A DNA stretch of 64,000 nucleotides, from contig NZ_AOIL01000070.1 in the NCBI RefSeq assembly GCF_000337595.1, positions 71,676-135,675 on the forward strand, given 5' to 3'. Positions 34,912 to 43,438 of the stretch are shown one piece after another. Under the pieces are notes generated by a model. It was not told where the DNA came from. It worked only from the letters and a program-made list of their open reading frames with translations, and did not search any database. Position 1 is the first letter of the stretch. Each line of letters begins with the position of its first letter. The DNA comes from Natrialba taiwanensis DSM 12281. GTDB lineage: Archaea; Halobacteriota; Halobacteria; Halobacteriales; Natrialbaceae. The translations under genes were made by a program, and so were the position numbers.

Positions 34912-34931
34912 GCGGGAGACGGAAAAACAGG

Positions 34932-36005
34932 CTACTCGGGCGAGTCGGTCCGGTTCGGCTCGGCCGGCTGCTCGAGGGCGGCTCGTTCGCGGTCGGTACT
35001 GTCCTCGTACCGGGTTCGTTGGAGCGATTCGTTCTCCGCTGCGTCCATCGAGATCGCGACGCCGAGGGAGACGACGCCGACCAGTACTGCGAGAACGGAT
35101 GCGAGCGCGCCCGTGAACCCGTCCCTGCCGCGTGCAGCCTGAACGATCGAACCGGCGAGGCCGCCGCTCCCGACGGCGAGTCCGGCCGTTCCAGCCCCGT
35201 AGAACAGGACAGCGGGATGAAAGCGCTCGATCACGTACTGGCGTTTGAGCCGCCAGTAGAAGCTCCGTAGGAGGAGCAGCGAGACGAACCGAACGAACGG
35301 GGCGTACCTGATGCTGCTTTCCTCGTCGCCGTAGAGCGCCGACATCGACACGTCGGCGACGCGGCAGTCGTTGACGCTGAGGTGCGTGAGGATGTGGTTG
35401 AGAAACCCGTACTGGTCCGTAATCGCGTCCAGGTCGAGTTCGTCGATAGCTTCGCGCGAGATGGCGGTGTAGCCGTTCTGCGGGTCGCTGATCGTCCAGT
35501 AGCCCGAGGCGAACTTCGAGAGCCCGGAGAGGAGCGCGTTGCCGACGAACCGGAACGTCGACATGCCCTCGCGGTCTTCGGCGTACAGCAGCCGATTCCC
35601 CTTCGCGTAGTCGGCCTCGCCGTCAACGACGGGATCGATGATCCGCTCGAGGATCGTCGGGTCCATCTGGCCGTCCCCGTTCATGACGGCGACGACGTCA
35701 ATCCCGTCGCGTGCGGCGCGCTCGTATCCTGTCTTGACCGCTGCGCCGTAGCCCCGATTCTCGTCGTGGCGGACCGGGACGACGCGGCGACCGTCGCCAC
35801 CGTCGGCGACGGCTCGCTCCGGCTCGCTTTCGGCGTTGACGCGGGCTGCAACCCGCTGAATCACCGCCCAGCTATCGTCCGGCGAGGCGTCGTCGACGGC
35901 GTAGATCCGATCGACGTACGACGGCACCGTCTCGATCACCCGATCGACGAACGCCGACTCCTTGTAGGACGTGACGACGACGCCGATCGATTTACCCCTG
36001 TACAT
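34932..36005 (-). CDS. Family 2 glycosyltransferase with membrane segments
   Basis: A 357-aa protein. Seen: a GT-A domain with IGVVVTSYKESAFVDRVIE, IYAVDDASPDDSW, DENRGYGAAVKTGYERA, VAVMNGDGQMDPTILERI (the D-x-D-like metal site), and DPQNGYTAISREAIDEL; then two C-terminal transmembrane helices (VLFYGAGTAGLAVGSGGLAG; ALASVLAVLVGVVSLGVAI) and a charged tail. It resembles dolichol-phosphate sugar synthases. The start ATG at 36005 overlaps the end of the upstream dehydrogenase by 14 nt. It is the last gene of the five-gene operon and may transfer the sugar made by it. Confidence 0.88.
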   Translation of the reverse strand: MYRGKSIGVVVTSYKESAFVDRVIETVPSYVDRIYAVDDASPDDSWAVIQRVAARVNAESEPERAVADGGDGRRVVPVRHDENRGYGAAVKTGYERAARDGIDVVAVMNGDGQMDPTILERIIDPVVDGEADYAKGNRLLYAEDREGMSTFRFVGNALLSGLSKFASGYWTISDPQNGYTAISREAIDELDLDAITDQYGFLNHILTHLSVNDCRVADVSMSALYGDEESSIRYAPFVRFVSLLLLRSFYWRLKRQYVIERFHPAVLFYGAGTAGLAVGSGGLAGSIVQAARGRDGFTGALASVLAVLVGVVSLGVAISMDAAENESLQRTRYEDSTDRERAALEQPAEPNRTDSPE

Positions 36006-37548
36006 CGGTTCCACCACCCGTTCGGTTCGCCGCTGATTCGTTCGGCGAGTCGTCGCCGGCGTCCTCGCTCGGCCGCCGGCCGTCACTCTCCCCGCCGACG
36101 GCGTCCGTCGGGCTGGCGTCACCCTCACTGCTGGTACTACCAGTGCCGGGCCGCGGCGGTCGGCCGCGTCGCGACCCCGCAAGCGTGTACACGCGGTGTG
36201 TCGTCCCCTCGAGTTCAGTTGCGTCCCGACCGTCGACGACCACCATCGGCTCCGCGGCGTCCCAGTCGATACGACTGAACTCGTCGTGGGGGGTGACGAC
36301 GACCGCGCCGTCGACTGCCGACGATCCGAACTCGTCGATCGAAAGGGGTCGCGCGCCGTAGTCGGCGGGGTCGACCAGGGGATCGACGCCCGCAACGTCG
36401 GCACCGCGTTCCTGAAGCTCGTCGATAACCCCCAGCGCGGGCGAGGCCCGCGTTTCCTCGACGCCGGGGCGGTAGGTGATTCCGAGAACGGCGATCGACG
36501 CACCGTCCAGGTCGGTGCCGACGGCCGCGAGTTCGCGGTCGAGTCGGTCGACGACGACCGAGGGCATGGTCTCGTTGACCGCTCGCGCCGTTCGGGTGAG
36601 GGCCATCGGCTCGTCCATCCGCGAGAGCAGGAAGTGCGGGTAGTAGGGGATGCAGTGGCCGCCGACGCCGGGACCGGGGTCGTGGAGCTGGCACATCGGC
36701 AGGTCGTTGGCCGTCTCGATGGCCTCGCGAACCGAGATGTCGAGGTCGTCTGCAAGCCGACCGAGTTCGTTCGCCAGCGCGATGTTCACGTCGCGGTAGA
36801 TCCCCTCGAACACCTTGACGGCCTCCGCGGTCGTCGCGTCGGCGACCGGGTGCACGTCGTTGGCCGAGAGTTCGTCGTAGACGAGCGCCGCGGCGCGGGT
36901 GCTCTCGTCGTCGATACCGCCGACGACCTTCGGGTACTGGCCGCGGATGTCCCGCAGCGCGGTTCCGGAGGAGGTCCGTTCGGGACAGAACGCGAGGCCG
37001 AACTCATCCGTATCGAGTCCGCTTTCGGCTGCTAGGAACGGCTGTAGTACGTCCCGGCACGTTCCCGGCGGCAGGGTCGACTCGGCGATGACCAGGTCGC
37101 CGGGCGAGAGGCCGGCCGCGATGTCCGCGGCGACGGATTCGACCGTCGTCAGATTCGGCTCGTTCTCCTCGTCTAGCAGCGTCGGGACGATGATGACGTG
37201 AACTCGGGCCTCGGTGGCGGCAGCGGGGCCGTCAGTCGTGGCGTCGAGCCGTCCCTGTCGGACCTGTTCGGCGACGAGTTCGGCGAGGTCGGGTTCGCCG
37301 ACGACGTGGCTCTCGCCGGTGGTCACGGCCTCGACGACGGTGGGGTCGATGTCGACGCCGGTCACGTTACCGGCTGTTTCGGCGTAGACGGCTGCGAGCG
37401 GGAGGCCCATCTTCCCGAGCCCGTAGACGGCGACCGGAACGTCTCCGTCGGTAAGGCGCTCTCGTTGACGGTCGGCTGGGACAGTCGTGCCGTAGAGTGC
37501 CGTCTCCCGGGCCGATTCCGGTTGTTCAGGCGCGTCACCCGTCTGCAT
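35992..37548 (-). CDS. Nucleotide-sugar 6-dehydrogenase (WbpA/WecC type)
   Basis: A 518-aa UDP-sugar dehydrogenase that oxidises C6 of a UDP-HexNAc to the uronic acid with two NAD+. Seen: Rossmann VYGLGKMGLPLAAVYAE (residues 41-57), STLPPGTC, FCPERTSSGTALRDI, EAVKVFEGIYRDVNIALANE, and catalytic Cys299 in GVGGHCIPYYP; the C-terminal domain has LGITYRPGVEETRASPA. A disordered tail of about 60 residues follows. The FCPER and GGHCIPYYP patterns fit the UDP-GlcNAc/UDP-ManNAc group more than UDP-glucose dehydrogenase. Its start overlaps the previous stop by one base. It is probably the WbpA step of the operon. Confidence 0.9.
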   Translation of the reverse strand: MQTGDAPEQPESARETALYGTTVPADRQRERLTDGDVPVAVYGLGKMGLPLAAVYAETAGNVTGVDIDPTVVEAVTTGESHVVGEPDLAELVAEQVRQGRLDATTDGPAAATEARVHVIIVPTLLDEENEPNLTTVESVAADIAAGLSPGDLVIAESTLPPGTCRDVLQPFLAAESGLDTDEFGLAFCPERTSSGTALRDIRGQYPKVVGGIDDESTRAAALVYDELSANDVHPVADATTAEAVKVFEGIYRDVNIALANELGRLADDLDISVREAIETANDLPMCQLHDPGPGVGGHCIPYYPHFLLSRMDEPMALTRTARAVNETMPSVVVDRLDRELAAVGTDLDGASIAVLGITYRPGVEETRASPALGVIDELQERGADVAGVDPLVDPADYGARPLSIDEFGSSAVDGAVVVTPHDEFSRIDWDAAEPMVVVDGRDATELEGTTHRVYTLAGSRRGRPPRPGTGSTSSEGDASPTDAVGGESDGRRPSEDAGDDSPNESAANRTGGGTDVQG

Positions 37549-38552
37549 CAGGCTTCCACCTCCTGTTCTCGGCGCGGGGTCTCCCCCGAGACGAGCGACT
37601 CGATCGTCTGGACGGTCCGAAGCGCTCTGACGCCGTCTTCGGCCGTAACTGCCGGTTCGACGCCGGTTCGAACCGCGTTGACGAAGGACTCGAGTTCGTG
37701 GCGCAGCGGTTCGCCGTTGTCGACGCGGGCGTTTTCGACGACGCTCTCGTGGCGGTAGCGGTTCGGTCCGTCGTCGGTGAGGTATTCGGGGTAGGAGTCG
37801 CGGTGAATCAGGACGGACTGCTCCAGGTAGTCGACTTCGACGAGACACTCGCGGGCCGTGACGGTGAGTTTGCGTACTTTCTTCTGGGTGACGCGGCTCG
37901 CGGTCAGCGAGGCGACCACGTCGTCGTAGGCCATCGTTGCGGTCGCGTACTGGCCGTCGTCGGTGCCGATGGCGTTGACCGAGGTGGGCCGGTCGTCGAG
38001 GATCGAGCCGACGATGTCGACGTCGTGGACCATCAGGTCGAAAACGACGTTTGCCCGGGTTGTCCGGTCGACCGGCGGGCCGAGGCGCTCGGCTTCGAGA
38101 CTGATCACGTCCAGGTCCTCGATGAGTTCCATCACCGTCTGGACGGCCGGGTTGAACCGCTCGATGTGGCCGACTTGCAGGACGAGTCCCGCGTCCCGCG
38201 CCTGTTCGGCCAGCGCGCGGCCCTCCTCGACGGTTCTGGCGATCGGTTTCTCGACCAGAACATGCACGCCGGCGTCGAGACAGGTCGACACCGTCTCGTA
38301 ATGGACGGGCGTCGGCACGGCGACCGTGACGGCATCACACCGGCGGCACAGCGTCTCGCTGTCGAGCGCCGCCGTGCCGTACTCCGCGGCGACCTGTTTT
38401 GCGACGCTCGCGTCGTGATCGGCGACGCCGACGAGTTCGACGCCGGGCAATTCGTTGTAGACGCGCGCGTGATTCTTCCCCATGGAGCCGACGCCGATGA
38501 CGCCGACCCGGATCGGTTGTGTCGATGGAGATCGCGTTCCTTCCGTACTCAT
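37548..38552 (-). CDS. Gfo/Idh/MocA oxidoreductase, probable UDP-sugar 3-dehydrogenase (WbpB type)
   Basis: A 334-aa protein. Seen: VGVIGVGSMGKNHARVYNEL with the NAD-binding Gly motif at residues 20-25, VLVEKPIARTVEEG with the catalytic EKP at 101-103, GHIERFNPAV, and FDLMVHDVDIV. These match the WbpB/WlbA and UDP-GlcNAc 3-dehydrogenase branch, which makes the 3-keto sugar that the next enzyme aminates. It is encoded directly after the aminotransferase (ATGA overlap), the partner expected for that pathway. The specificity is inferred from the operon and motifs, not proven. Confidence 0.88.
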   Translation of the reverse strand: MSTEGTRSPSTQPIRVGVIGVGSMGKNHARVYNELPGVELVGVADHDASVAKQVAAEYGTAALDSETLCRRCDAVTVAVPTPVHYETVSTCLDAGVHVLVEKPIARTVEEGRALAEQARDAGLVLQVGHIERFNPAVQTVMELIEDLDVISLEAERLGPPVDRTTRANVVFDLMVHDVDIVGSILDDRPTSVNAIGTDDGQYATATMAYDDVVASLTASRVTQKKVRKLTVTARECLVEVDYLEQSVLIHRDSYPEYLTDDGPNRYRHESVVENARVDNGEPLRHELESFVNAVRTGVEPAVTAEDGVRALRTVQTIESLVSGETPRREQEVEA

Positions 38553-39796
38553 AGATTGAAGTGATCGTGGACGGCTTCGACGACGGTTCGGCGCTCGCGC
38601 TCGGAGAGACTCGGGTGGACCGGCAGTGAGAGAACGGTCTCGGCCGCTCGCTCCGCCTCGGGCAGCGACGCAGCAGCCGTACTCACCGTCTCGTAGGCCG
38701 ACTGGCGGTGGATCGGCGGATCGTAGTAGATCGCCGAGTCGACGTTGCGCTCCGCGAGCGCGTCCGCGAGCGCGTCCCGCTCGGCCGGCTCCTCTGTCCG
38801 CACCGTGTACTGGTGGTAGACGTGACCGTATCCCTCCGGCACCGTCGGCGTCTCGAGCGGCAACTCCGCAAACTGATCGTCGTAGGAGGCGGCGTGGTCC
38901 CGACGCGCCTCGTTGAACTCGAGCAAGCGCTGGAGTTGGACGCGGCCGATGGCGGCGGCCAGGCTTGTCATCCGGTAGTTGTGACCGAGGGTGACGTGGT
39001 CGTAGCCGCCGGTTTCGCCGGGGGCCCGGCCGTGGTTGACGTACTGTCTGACGCTTTCGGCAACGTCTTCGCGGTCGGTCGTGACGATGCCGCCTTCGCC
39101 GGTCGTCATGTTCTTCGTCGGATAGAACGAGAAACAGGCAGCGTCGCCGAGCCCGCCGACGCGCTTGCCGTCGACCGTCGCGCCGTGGGCCTGACAGGCG
39201 TCTTCGAGGACGAAGAGGTCGTGCTCCTCGGCGAGATCGCACAGCTCCGGCATCCGCGCCGGCAGGCCGTAGAGGTGGACCGGCAGGAGGCCGACGATGT
39301 CGTCGCGTTCCGCCAGCACGCGCTCGACAGCAGTCGGATCGAGCGTGTACGTGTCGGGGTCGATATCCGCGAAGACAGGCGTCGCCCCCGTAAGCCGGAT
39401 CGCGTTCGCACTCGCGACGAACGAGAACGGAGAGGTGACGACCGCGTCGCTCTCGCCGACGCCGAACGCCTCGAGCGCGGCGTGAAGGGCAGTCGTCCCG
39501 TTCGAGGTCGCAACCGCGGCCTGGGTCCGACAGAACCCGGCGAACTCGCCCTCGAAGGCCCTGACTTCGGGTCCGTCGGCGAGCATTCCATCCTCCAACA
39601 CCGCTCTGACGCGCTCTATCTCCGTCGAACTGAGATCCGGATCCGCGATCGGAACGTCGTCGACGGGTTCGACGGCACTCGTGTCGGTTCTGGCCTCGGT
39701 TCCGCCGTCGGGTGCGGTCCGATCCCGCCGAATCGGTCGGTCCGTGTCGCGCTTCGCCTCACTCTCCGTCGAATCGTCTGGCGATTTTTCAGTCAT
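38549..39796 (-). CDS. DegT family sugar aminotransferase (WbpE type)
   Basis: A 415-aa PLP enzyme. Seen: an acidic N-terminal extension of about 45 residues, VATSNGTTALHAALEA for cofactor phosphate, SPFSFVASANAIRLTGATPVF, VLEDACQAHGA with the PLP-ring Asp, Schiff-base Lys228 in FSFYPTKNMTTGEGG, and GHNYRMTSLAAAIG. Length and motifs are normal for 3-keto sugar aminotransferases such as WbpE/WlbC. It overlaps the acetyltransferase gene upstream and the 3-dehydrogenase gene downstream by 4 nt each, which implies fixed stoichiometry. Confidence 0.9.
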   Translation of the reverse strand: MTEKSPDDSTESEAKRDTDRPIRRDRTAPDGGTEARTDTSAVEPVDDVPIADPDLSSTEIERVRAVLEDGMLADGPEVRAFEGEFAGFCRTQAAVATSNGTTALHAALEAFGVGESDAVVTSPFSFVASANAIRLTGATPVFADIDPDTYTLDPTAVERVLAERDDIVGLLPVHLYGLPARMPELCDLAEEHDLFVLEDACQAHGATVDGKRVGGLGDAACFSFYPTKNMTTGEGGIVTTDREDVAESVRQYVNHGRAPGETGGYDHVTLGHNYRMTSLAAAIGRVQLQRLLEFNEARRDHAASYDDQFAELPLETPTVPEGYGHVYHQYTVRTEEPAERDALADALAERNVDSAIYYDPPIHRQSAYETVSTAAASLPEAERAAETVLSLPVHPSLSERERRTVVEAVHDHFNL

Positions 39797-40371
39797 GCGA
39801 GCTGATTCGGTCCGTCAAGTGGCCCAGGAAGCGATTCGATCGTCGCCGGCGCACCGACGGCGAGCCGACCGGGCGGAACGTCGTCCGTAACGACCGCACC
39901 AGCCGCGACAAACGCGCCCTCACCGATCGTCACGCCCGGCAACAGCGTCGCGTTCGCGCCGATCGATGCGCCGTCCTCGATCGTCGGTCCCTCGAGACCG
40001 TTGTCGGTACGAACCGGATACTCGTCGTTGGTCAGCACCGCACTAGGACCGATGAAGACGTTCGAGCCGATCCGCGTCTCCGTCGGCACGTAAACGTTCG
40101 TCTGCAGGCTCACGTGCGAGCCGATCGTCGTCTGCCCATCGATGACCGTCTTGGTCCCGACGAGCACGTCGTCGCCGATCGCGGTCGCCTCACGAACGAG
40201 CACGTCGTGGCCCGTCGTGAACTCGTCACCGATCGTCACGTCCCCGTAGACGATCGAGCCGGCCCTGATCGTCGCGCCGTCGCCGAGCAGCGTCGGTTCG
40301 TCGAACTCGCCGTAGCCAACCGTCGCCTCGGGATCGATCGTACAGTCCTCGCCTGACTCGAACGCCGTCAT
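39793..40371 (-). CDS. Hexapeptide-repeat N-acetyltransferase (WbpD type)
   Basis: A 192-aa left-handed beta-helix acetyltransferase. Seen: many hexapeptide rungs ([LIV]-G-x4), for example TIRAGSIVYGDVTIGDEF, VLVREATAIGDDVLVG, TRIGSNVFIGPSAVLTND, and the acetyl-CoA region IEDGASIGANATLLPGVTIGE. This matches the WbpD/WlbB family that N-acetylates the C3 amine of UDP-2-acetamido-3-amino-uronic acid. I chose the ATG at 40371 (starts MTAFESGEDCTID); a GTG at 40467 would add 32 Arg/Ala-rich residues. It is the first gene of the operon with the aminotransferase, dehydrogenases and GT2. Confidence 0.87.
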   Translation of the reverse strand: MTAFESGEDCTIDPEATVGYGEFDEPTLLGDGATIRAGSIVYGDVTIGDEFTTGHDVLVREATAIGDDVLVGTKTVIDGQTTIGSHVSLQTNVYVPTETRIGSNVFIGPSAVLTNDEYPVRTDNGLEGPTIEDGASIGANATLLPGVTIGEGAFVAAGAVVTDDVPPGRLAVGAPATIESLPGPLDGPNQLA

Positions 40372-40505
40372 CTGTTCGGCCCTCCACCGCGTGACTGTCG
40401 CTCGGTCCGTCGCTGCCGCGGTCGGTCGACGATCGCCCGCTCGAGACTGAGAAGCCCCGTCGTACACGCCACCGCAGCGGATCGTCGTCGGTTATGCTGT
40501 GTCAT
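40368..40505 (-). CDS. Possible 45-aa leader ORF (ATGA-coupled)
   Basis: An ATG at 40505 opens a frame ending in TGA that overlaps the acetyltransferase ATG as ATGA. The product is Arg-rich (MTQHNRRRSAAVACTTG and on), which argues against a functional protein, but coupling is possible. The ATAACAAA motif is 52 nt upstream, further than in the other cases. Confidence 0.2.
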   Translation of the reverse strand: MTQHNRRRSAAVACTTGLLSLERAIVDRPRQRRTERQSRGGGPNR

Positions 40506-40839
40506 TGGTTACTCGATACCCGCGAGGGAATCGTCCTGATACAGCCGGTAACGAGGTTTTGTTATCCCCGTCTTGACGAGTTCGTAGCCACGAACTACAG
40601 CGACGAGACCGAGCTACGCCCTCCCTACAGAACGGGCCACACCCGACACCCTCATCGATCGTATCACCCCACAGATGCCGTGAATCGTTGGATCTGGCGT
40701 CTTTCACGAACGCTAACCGGTACAATCGGGTTTCGAGCAGGTAGCCGCGCGATAGTAAAGGTCGAGTGTCTCTCACTCGGTGACGTGAGGTATTCGAACA
40801 CCCCCGATCGACAGCCGATTCGGGACCGTGAGGGCACCC
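40506..40839. other. Divergent control region between the sugar operon and a DUF7344 gene
   Basis: A 334-nt region. It contains the ATAACAAA motif (40558-40565). The rest shows no gene; a gatagtaaagg stretch near 40750 and gaggtattcgaac near 40788 could belong to the + strand promoter. Confidence 0.45.
40558..40565 (-). promoter_or_regulatory. ATAACAAA motif upstream of the five-gene diacetamido-sugar operon
   Basis: An exact octamer on the minus strand. The nearest start in the transcription direction is the ATG at 40505 (52 nt); the acetyltransferase ATG is 186 nt away. Confidence 0.5.
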
Positions 40840-41376
40840 ATGTCTGATCAGGAGTTCACACAGGCTGAACTCTTCGACGTGTTCAGCAATGCCCGCCGGC
40901 GTCGCGCGGTACAGTACCTGAAACGCCAGGGCAGCACCTGCGATCTCGCACCGCTCGTCGAACAGGTCGCCGCCTGGGAGAACGATACCGATCCCGACGA
41001 TGTCACGCGGACCCAGCGCCGACGGGTCTACATTTCGCTGTACCAGACTCACCTGCCGATGCTCGAAGACCACGGCATCGTCGACTGGGACCCCGACAGC
41101 CACAGCATCACGCTCTTGCCGAGCGACGAACTCTTCGAGCCGTACCTCGACCGACGACTCGGTGCACAGCGACCCTGGCACCGGTTCTACGCGGTCGTCT
41201 CGGCGCTCGGAGTCGGTGTGTTCGCAGTTGCGTGGCTCGCCGTTGGCCCGCTGACGACCGCTGTCGCACCGTTTGTCGCACTCGCGGTCTGTGTCGGCGT
41301 CTTCGCGGTCTCGATCGCACAGCACGTCTCGCGGCGGCCCGACCTCGAGCTGCCGTTCGGTTCCGCGAGTCGATAG
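40840..41376 (+). CDS. DUF7344 winged-helix protein with two membrane helices
   Basis: A 178-aa paralogue of the genes at 17032 and 45170. Seen: a winged helix (AELFDVFSNARRRRAVQYLK; LAPLVEQVAAWENDTDP), the signature QRRRVYISLYQTHLPMLEDHGIVDWD, and two transmembrane helices (FYAVVSALGVGVFAVAWLAV; VAPFVALAVCVGVFAVSIAQ). The start is the ATG at 40840; a GTG 12 nt earlier is possible. It is divergent from the diacetamido-sugar operon, so control of that operon is an attractive but untested idea. Confidence 0.87.
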   Translation: MSDQEFTQAELFDVFSNARRRRAVQYLKRQGSTCDLAPLVEQVAAWENDTDPDDVTRTQRRRVYISLYQTHLPMLEDHGIVDWDPDSHSITLLPSDELFEPYLDRRLGAQRPWHRFYAVVSALGVGVFAVAWLAVGPLTTAVAPFVALAVCVGVFAVSIAQHVSRRPDLELPFGSASR

Positions 41377-42116
41377 TGTTCTCGGACAGGAGCGCCCTCG
41401 ACCCTGTTCGAACGCCCACCCTTCACACAGCCGTTTGTGGCCGCTCGTCAGCGCGCCGTCACCCACGATGAGTGTGAGCGCCGCGACACGGGCTGACTGA
41501 CGGACGGGTAACAGAGCCGGTTACGCCGCACACGTCATCACGCCCAGTCGCACAACCATCGCCAAAACGAGCGCGGGTGGAAGACGAGATCGACAACGCC
41601 GAGCCGTTCGGAATACATTCGGTCAGGATCGGCGACGAGGCGTGTTCGGAAGCGAGCGCGATACTATCGGGTGATCGGGCCGTGCTCGTCCGCAGGGGCA
41701 GCGTCGATCTGCTCGGCAACGATCCGTCCGGATCGGTCGGACTCGAAACGCTACCAACTAGCTCAGCGAACGAGCCCTCGCGACCAAGCGCTTCGACCGG
41801 TGCGATTGTCTCCCCATCCCCGGCATTGACCGCAGTGACCGGCACGATATCGTCAGGTGCCTCCGTTTTCCTCACGGGTGCCAAAACAGCCACTTCAAGC
41901 GCCATAAACACCGTTTCTGAGATGTTGAGAACGCATGCGCGGTCATCGTCTCAGGGGATTCCAGTTCGTCGCAATCGCCGCACCGGACGGTGGCGATGGC
42001 GGTCGCGACGGCAGAATGCTCGTCGGTCACTCGTTTGCGAAGCCACAGCTGAATTACTGACTAAAAAGTGTGGTACTCTCCACCAGGAAGCGACGAAAGG
42101 CGGTACAGCGAATCCG
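41377..42116. other. 740-nt region without a secure gene
   Basis: Overlapping frames on both strands (41459-41911 minus and 41577-42242 plus) are open but Ser/Thr-rich with no motif, no transmembrane segment and no clear start. The minus frame (MFMALEVAVLAPVRK...) is slightly more protein-like. This may be a decayed gene or plain spacer. Confidence 0.4.
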
Positions 42117-43121
42117 CTACGCGCCGGCGTCTTCGGTCACCGTCACCCAGAAGGTCGTCTCGGCGAGGGCGTCCTCGGCCGTCGGCTCGCTCGGCGGTTC
42201 GTCCTCGTAGAGGAGCACGCTAATACGAACGGTTTCACCTGACTCCGCTGTCGGCGTCACCTCGAGTTCTTCCTGTACACTCGAACCGTCTGTAACGGTC
42301 GCACTGATCGTGTCGAGTTCAGTTCGGTCGACGACCGCGTCGTCTTCGAGCGTTTGTTGTTGGACGACGGCCGTGTATGTCATCTCTTCACCCGCCTGGT
42401 TCTCCATTTCGACCGTAACGGGAACCGACTCGCCGGGTGCGACTTCGTCCTGGATGCCGCCGGTGACGAGGTCACCGCTCTCGTTTTCCGTGTACAGAGC
42501 GAGTTGGCTAAACCCACCGGAGGAGACCGGTGCGATCAGGCCAACGAGGAGGGCCCCGGCCGCGACGACGATTGCAACCCCGAGAAGCAGCGACGTGACG
42601 GTTACAGCTCCGCTCTCACCCTGGCGAAAGCCGGCCAGAGCGGCAATCGGTGCGACCCGGAACCGTTTCGCCTCGGGGACGCGAAGCCGGCGAATCACGC
42701 CGATCTGTGCCACCACGACGGTAAACACACAGAGTGCTGCCGCGGTCGACACAGTTCCAAGTCCCCACTCGGTAACCGCCAACCCGAGTGCGAGCAGGGG
42801 CACGACGGCGACCGAAACCGCAAGCGCCAACCCGAGTCGCTCGACCACGTCGATGCCTCGCGGATAGGTTTCGGCATCGACGGCCGTCGCGGTCGTCTCC
42901 CGGGCGTCGCGCTCGCCCGCTGGAAACAGTACCGAGACGAGTGCGTATCCCGGGACGAACAGCACGAGCGGCAATGCCGCAAGCAGCCGCAGCGCCGTCT
43001 CGTCAGCCACACTCGTGACGGCGACGTACGCGCCGATCGCAACGAGCGAGACGATCGCCAGATCGCCAGGATACCGTCGTACAGACCCGAGCCGGGTCTG
43101 CGTGCTCGTTCGTAAACTCAT
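42117..43121 (-). CDS. DUF1616 membrane protein
   Basis: A 334-aa protein. Seen: four transmembrane helices in the first 200 residues (LAIVSLVAIGAYVAVTSVA, LLAALPLVLFVPGYALVSVLF with the typical LPGYALV-like motif, LGLALAVSVAVVPLLALGLA, ALCVFTVVVAQIGVI), a fifth near residues 175-200, and an extracytoplasmic Ig-like domain (FSQLALYTENESGDLVTGGI; VPVTVEMENQAGEEMTYTAV). This is the haloarchaeal DUF1616 layout, often near surface-glycan genes. Function unknown. An ATGA overlap with a 30-aa leader ORF lies at the start. Confidence 0.87.
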   Translation of the reverse strand: MSLRTSTQTRLGSVRRYPGDLAIVSLVAIGAYVAVTSVADETALRLLAALPLVLFVPGYALVSVLFPAGERDARETTATAVDAETYPRGIDVVERLGLALAVSVAVVPLLALGLAVTEWGLGTVSTAAALCVFTVVVAQIGVIRRLRVPEAKRFRVAPIAALAGFRQGESGAVTVTSLLLGVAIVVAAGALLVGLIAPVSSGGFSQLALYTENESGDLVTGGIQDEVAPGESVPVTVEMENQAGEEMTYTAVVQQQTLEDDAVVDRTELDTISATVTDGSSVQEELEVTPTAESGETVRISVLLYEDEPPSEPTAEDALAETTFWVTVTEDAGA

Positions 43122-43210
43122 CTGTGCAACACCACCGCACGCCCGACGGGGCCATCGATACTCACAGTGATTGAACTCGTCACGGAACTCGAACGCGCTG
43201 TAACAACCAT
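43118..43210 (-). CDS. Possible 30-aa leader ORF coupled to DUF1616
   Basis: ATG at 43210, product MVVTARSSSVTSSITVSIDG then PVGRAVVLHR, stop overlapping the DUF1616 ATG as ATGA. The ATG lies 28 nt after an exact ATAACAAA motif, where a leaderless start is expected, while the DUF1616 ATG has no other promoter nearby. This is the best of the leader ORFs. Confidence 0.4.
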   Translation of the reverse strand: MVVTARSSSVTSSITVSIDGPVGRAVVLHR

Positions 43211-43238
43211 CTCGTCTCTCGCCTCCACGAATGTCCGC

Positions 43239-43246
43239 TTTGTTAT
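43239..43246 (-). promoter_or_regulatory. ATAACAAA motif before DUF1616 and its leader ORF
   Basis: An exact octamer followed by GC, 28 nt before the leader ATG at 43210 and 117 nt before the DUF1616 ATG. Confidence 0.6.
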
Positions 43247-43438
43247 GTGCGGTATATTACAATCTGCTATCATTTTTTGATCCCACTATCAGCCATCGGT
43301 GTACGACCCACAGCGCAGTTCCCGATGTCCTGGCCTGTCTCGGACGTTCTATCCCGACCTCAGGGACACAGACCGAGCAGTCGCTCTGCACTCGTCACCG
43401 CACGCATACGGAACTGCAGAAAAAGACGGCTACCGCGG

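Noticed and set aside
35992-36755. N-terminal extension of the GT2 frame and of the dehydrogenase frame
   Set aside because: Both frames stay open far upstream because of GC-rich codon bias; the family start and overlaps place the true ATGs at 36005 and 37548.
41459-42242. Overlapping open frames of 150 and 221 codons
   Set aside because: Both are Ser/Thr-rich, without motif or start signal, and mirror each other on opposite strands. No evidence makes one of them a gene, although a decayed gene is possible.
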